DNA of 64,000 nucleotides. Origin: an uncultured Gammaproteobacteria bacterium. GTDB taxonomy: Bacteria > Pseudomonadota > Gammaproteobacteria > UBA6429 > Thiohalophilaceae. Below the pieces are notes generated by a model. The model made no database searches and had not been told where the DNA came from. It worked only from the letters and a program-made list of their open reading frames with translations. The stretch is from positions 52,573 through 116,572 of the forward strand of contig CALBTB010000001.1 in assembly GCA_937967995.1 (NCBI GenBank). The letters are read 5' to 3'. The translations under genes were made by a program, and so were the position numbers. Positions 60,927 through 64,000 of the stretch are shown here, one piece after another. The stretch's first letter is position 1, and every line of letters starts with the position of its first letter.

Positions 60927-63347
60927 ATGTCCGAAGTCATTGATGAGCAATTGATAACTATCCCCGTGCTGCCATTACGCGACGTCGTCGTTTATCCGCA
61001 CATGGTGATACCGCTGTTCGTCGGCCGAGATAAATCCATCCAGGCGCTCGAATCCGCCATGGAGAAAGACAAACAGATTTTGCTTGTGGCACAGAAAAGT
61101 GCTGCCGAGGATGATCCCAATCCTGAAGACGTTTATAACGTCGGCACCCTGTCGACCATTTTGCAATTACTCAAGTTACCGGATGGTACCGTCAAGGTAC
61201 TGGTCGAAGGTGTTAAGCGGGCGCGGATTGTGCACTTCGTTGCCAATGATGACTTCTTTAATGCCCAGGCTGTATCACTGGAAGAGAAAGAATATGACGA
61301 TCGGGAATCCGAGGTCCTGGTACGCTCGTTAGTTACCCAGTTTGATCAGTACGTCAAACTGAACAAGAAAGTCCCGCCGGAAATTCTGACATCCCTGTCC
61401 AGCATCGACGATCCAAGTCGGCTGGTGGATACCATTGCCGCACACATGTCGCTTAAAATCGACGAGAAACAGAAAATTCTTGAAATCGAAGATCTGCGTG
61501 AGCGCTTTGAACACATGATGACCCTGATGGAGTCCGAAATCGATCTGTTGCAGGTTGAAAAGCGGATTCGTGGTCGCGTTAAGCGCCAGATGGAAAAGAG
61601 TCAGCGTGAGTATTACCTGAACGAACAAATGAAAGCCATCCAGAAGGAACTGGGTGAAATGGAAGACGTGCCAAATGAAATTGAGGAACTCGAAAAGAAA
61701 ATCGAGGAATCCGGCATGTCCAAGGAAGCCAAGACCAAGGCCAACAGTGAATTGCAAAAACTGAAAATGATGTCGCCCATGTCTGCCGAGGCGACTGTCG
61801 TGCGCAATTACCTGGACTGGATGGTGAATGTACCCTGGAAGAAACGCACCAAGGTACGACATGACATTGCCAAGGCGGAAGAAGTCCTTGAAGCCGATCA
61901 TTACGGTCTGGAAAAAGTCAAAGAGCGCATCCTGGAATACCTGGCGGTGCAGACCCGCATGAAGAAAATGAAGGGCCCGATACTGTGTCTGGTGGGACCG
62001 CCCGGTGTCGGTAAAACGTCTCTGGGTCAGTCCATCGCGCGTGCCACTAACCGTAAATTCATTCGTATGGCACTCGGTGGTGTACGTGATGAAGCCGAGA
62101 TTCGCGGACACCGTCGTACCTACATAGGATCCATGCCAGGCAAGATCATTCAGAACCTGGCCAAGGTAGGAACACGCAATCCGTTATTCCTGCTCGATGA
62201 AATCGACAAGATGGCCATGGATTTTCGCGGTGATCCGGCTTCGGCCTTACTGGAAGTCCTCGATCCGGAGCAGAATCACACGTTTAATGATCATTACATG
62301 GAAGTGGACTACGACCTGTCGGAAGTCATGTTCGTCGCCACCTCCAATACCATGAATATTCCTGCACCACTGCTGGATCGCATGGAAGTTATTCGTCTGT
62401 CCGGTTATACCGAAGACGAAAAGGTCAATATCGCCGAACGGTATCTGATCAAGAAACAGAAAAAGAATAACGGTCTGAAAGAAGATGAAATTGAAATTAC
62501 CGAAGATGCCGTACGCGACATTATTCGTTACTACACTCGTGAAGCCGGCGTGCGTAGTCTTGAACGAGAAATTGCCAAGATCTGCCGCAAGGTAGTCAAG
62601 GAAGTTCTGTTACATCCGGCGCAAGGACCGACGGTTGTGAGCGAAGAAGATCTGGAAAAATTCCTGGGTGTTCAACGTTTCCGTTTTGGTCGTGCGGATG
62701 AAAAGGATCAGATTGGTCAGGTGACCGGTCTTGCCTGGACGGAAGTGGGTGGTGACCTGCTGACCATTGAAACGGCGATCATGCCGGGTAAAGGGAAACA
62801 CAACGTTACCGGTCAGCTCGGTGACGTGATGAAAGAATCCATTCAGGCGGCACTGACAGTTGTGCGCAGCCGGTCAGCCATTCTGGGTATTGATCCGGAG
62901 ATCTTTGACAAGAATGACATTCACGTTCACGTGCCTGAAGGTGCTATTCCCAAAGATGGTCCGAGTGCCGGTATCGGTATGTGTACCGCACTGGTATCAG
63001 CCTTGACGAAAATTCCGGTACGCGCGGATGTCGCCATGACCGGTGAAATCACGCTGCGAGGTGAAGTATTACCGATTGGCGGACTGAAAGAAAAACTGCT
63101 TGCAGCATTACGTGGTGGTATCAAGGTTGTGCTTATTCCGGAAGAAAACCGTCGTGATCTGACGGAGATACCCGACAACGTCAAGGAAGAACTGGACATT
63201 CGCCCGGTCAAGTGGATCGATCAGGTGCTGGAAGTCGCACTGCATAATTTACCGGAGCCATTACCCAATGCAAAGCCTGCTGAGACTGTCGTGGACAAGG
63301 AAAGTAAGGAAAATAAAAGCGACGTGAACCCGATTCGAACCCATTAG
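60927..63347 (+). CDS. lon: ATP-dependent protease La (Lon)
   Basis: 806 residues. The N-terminal substrate domain (IPVLPLRDVVVYPHMVIPLF), a coiled coil, the AAA+ module (Walker A GPPGVGKTS, Walker B LFLLDEIDKM) and the protease domain are complete. The catalytic Ser is in PKDGPSAGIGM and the Lys in GLKEKLLAAL. It degrades misfolded and regulatory proteins. It follows clpX with a 138-bp spacer carrying a heat-shock-like promoter. Confidence 0.98.
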   Translation: MSEVIDEQLITIPVLPLRDVVVYPHMVIPLFVGRDKSIQALESAMEKDKQILLVAQKSAAEDDPNPEDVYNVGTLSTILQLLKLPDGTVKVLVEGVKRARIVHFVANDDFFNAQAVSLEEKEYDDRESEVLVRSLVTQFDQYVKLNKKVPPEILTSLSSIDDPSRLVDTIAAHMSLKIDEKQKILEIEDLRERFEHMMTLMESEIDLLQVEKRIRGRVKRQMEKSQREYYLNEQMKAIQKELGEMEDVPNEIEELEKKIEESGMSKEAKTKANSELQKLKMMSPMSAEATVVRNYLDWMVNVPWKKRTKVRHDIAKAEEVLEADHYGLEKVKERILEYLAVQTRMKKMKGPILCLVGPPGVGKTSLGQSIARATNRKFIRMALGGVRDEAEIRGHRRTYIGSMPGKIIQNLAKVGTRNPLFLLDEIDKMAMDFRGDPASALLEVLDPEQNHTFNDHYMEVDYDLSEVMFVATSNTMNIPAPLLDRMEVIRLSGYTEDEKVNIAERYLIKKQKKNNGLKEDEIEITEDAVRDIIRYYTREAGVRSLEREIAKICRKVVKEVLLHPAQGPTVVSEEDLEKFLGVQRFRFGRADEKDQIGQVTGLAWTEVGGDLLTIETAIMPGKGKHNVTGQLGDVMKESIQAALTVVRSRSAILGIDPEIFDKNDIHVHVPEGAIPKDGPSAGIGMCTALVSALTKIPVRADVAMTGEITLRGEVLPIGGLKEKLLAALRGGIKVVLIPEENRRDLTEIPDNVKEELDIRPVKWIDQVLEVALHNLPEPLPNAKPAETVVDKESKENKSDVNPIRTH

Positions 63348-63384
63348 TCAAGGCAGTTTTTATTTTAAAAAGCGACAGACTAGC

Positions 63385-63412
63385 TTGACCTAATTTTACC
63401 GATTGGTATAAG
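63385..63412 (+). promoter_or_regulatory. Sigma-70 promoter of hupB (extended -10)
   Basis: TTGACC (63385-63390), a 16-bp spacer and TATAAG (63407-63412), preceded by TGG as an extended -10. A GCCGCCC (63439-63445)/GGGCGGC (63452-63458) hairpin lies in the leader, about 40 bp before the start codon. Confidence 0.65.
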
Positions 63413-63438
63413 TTTGAGCACATTCTATAAACACAATT

Positions 63439-63458
63439 GCCGCCCTCTACTGGGCGGC
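63439..63458 (+). other. GC-rich hairpin in the hupB leader
   Basis: GCCGCCC and GGGCGGC pair perfectly over 7 bp around TCTACT. No T-run follows, so it is more likely a leader stem (stability or regulation) than a terminator of lon. Confidence 0.5.
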
Positions 63459-63497
63459 ATTCACATCTAACAACATCACGATAAAGGGGAGCGATAA

Positions 63498-63770
63498 GTG
63501 AATAAAGCTGAACTCATTGATGCGGTAGCTGAAGGTGCGGATATTTCCAAAGCGGCTGCGACTCGTGCAGTCGATACCATGATTGAACAAGTTACCAATA
63601 CACTGAAAAAAGGCGATCAGGTTACGCTGGTGGGTTTTGGCACGTTTTCCGTCAAGGCCAGGGCGGCCAGGACCGGCCGTAATCCCCGGACTGGCGAACC
63701 CATCAACATTCCCGCCTCAAATAATCCGTCCTTCAAGGCTGGCAAAGCGCTCAAGGATGCCGTAAACTAG
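63498..63770 (+). CDS. hupB: DNA-binding protein HU-beta
   Basis: 90 residues. MNKAELIDAVAEGADISKAA, LVGFGTFSVKARAARTGRNP and the DNA-clamp region PRTGEPINIPASNNPSFKAG are those of HU. It is a nucleoid-compacting dimer. The start is GTG with AAGGGGAG upstream. It closes the clpX-lon-hupB order. tRNA-Val begins 12 bp after its stop, so the tRNAs may be processed from the same transcript. Confidence 0.98.
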   Translation: MNKAELIDAVAEGADISKAAATRAVDTMIEQVTNTLKKGDQVTLVGFGTFSVKARAARTGRNPRTGEPINIPASNNPSFKAGKALKDAVN

Positions 63771-63782
63771 CGCGCCTTTCGG

Positions 63783-63858
63783 GGGTGCTTAGCTCAGCTG
63801 GGAGAGCATCGCCCTTACAAGGCGAGGGTCGCAGGTTCGATCCCTGCAGCACCCACCA
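63783..63858 (+). tRNA. tRNA-Val(UAC)
   Basis: 76 nt with acceptor GGGTGCT/AGCACCC, anticodon stem TCGCC/GGCGA with loop CTTACAA (TAC), T-loop TTCGATC and encoded CCA. Confidence 0.97.
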
Positions 63859-63933
63859 TTTTATGGTGTGGGATCGCCCACAGCGTAATGGTGCCCCGAT
63901 GCTATTTATTACGGGTTTTCCAGAAACTGGTAC

Positions 63934-64000
63934 GGACCGGTAGTTCAGCTGGTTAGAATGCCGGCCTGTCACGCCGGAGGTCGCGGGTTCGAGTCCCGTC
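63934..64000 (+). tRNA. tRNA-Asp(GUC), cut by the window end
   Basis: 67 nt are visible: acceptor 5' strand GGACCGG, D-arm, anticodon stem CCGGC/GCCGG with loop CTGTCAC (GTC) and T-arm CGGGTTCGAGTCCCG. About ten 3' bases, including the acceptor 3' strand, lie beyond the window. Confidence 0.93.

Overview
The window reads as chromosomal DNA of a polarly flagellated gammaproteobacterium with roughly 50% GC. Three long blocks keep the gene order known from Pseudomonas: flhA-flhF-flhG-fliA-cheYZAB-motCD-parC-parP-cheW; leuCDB-asd-usg-fimV-truA-trpF-accD-folC-dedD-cvpA-purF-metZ; and lpxH-ppi-cysS-folD-tRNA(Pro,Arg,His,Leu)-tig-clpP-clpX-lon-hupB. Other features (trpBA between trpF and accD, a SAM-II riboswitch, an intron-bearing tRNA, an AmmeMemoRadiSam locus) suggest a lineage outside Pseudomonas. 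Species cannot be named from the sequence.

Layout. 1-13 kb: late flagellar and chemotaxis genes on the + strand. These cover export gate FlhA (5' end cut off), the polar placement and number regulators FlhF and FlhG, sigma-28, a FliA-type promoter, the CheY/Z/A/B pathway, a MotC/MotD stator, the ParC/ParP array-positioning pair and CheW. 12.9-14.7 kb (-): a FliK-like protein and a stand-alone FlhB C-terminal domain (FhlB). 14.8-20.3 kb: a GYF-like/pentapeptide-repeat membrane protein, the three AmmeMemoRadiSam genes, a DUF481 outer-membrane protein, mog and prmB. 20.3-27.3 kb: a GGDEF-EAL protein, aroC, an MFS permease, an Mqo-like FAD oxidoreductase and a LysR regulator divergent from leuCDB. 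27.5-46.6 kb: leucine, aspartate-family, tryptophan, folate, fatty-acid, purine and methionine biosynthesis, interrupted by the polar hub protein FimV. 46.6-55 kb: a methyltransferase, a Nudix hydrolase, glycerate kinase, a DUF455 protein, lpxH, two cyclophilins, cysS and folD. 56-57.3 kb: a tRNA cluster. 57.4-64 kb: the tig-clpP-clpX-lon-hupB proteostasis block and two more tRNAs.

Most notable points. (1) The tRNA-Arg(UCU) gene is split inside its anticodon by a 686-nt group I intron. P2 to P9 can be drawn by hand, and a PD-(D/E)XK homing endonuclease sits in the P6 loop. (2) A SAM-II riboswitch precedes metZ. Its 3' strand can pair with the 5' arm of a strong intrinsic terminator, giving a complete transcription-attenuation switch. 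(3) The 5' end of tRNA-Leu(UAG) is duplicated as a 22-bp direct repeat around 101 bp of hairpin-rich DNA, directly behind a good promoter. (4) CheA carries three linker repeats that resemble the LID motifs used by ParP, and parC and parP follow in the same operon.

No insertion sequence, prophage or CRISPR array was seen. No stretch longer than 300 bases lacks an annotated gene or intron.
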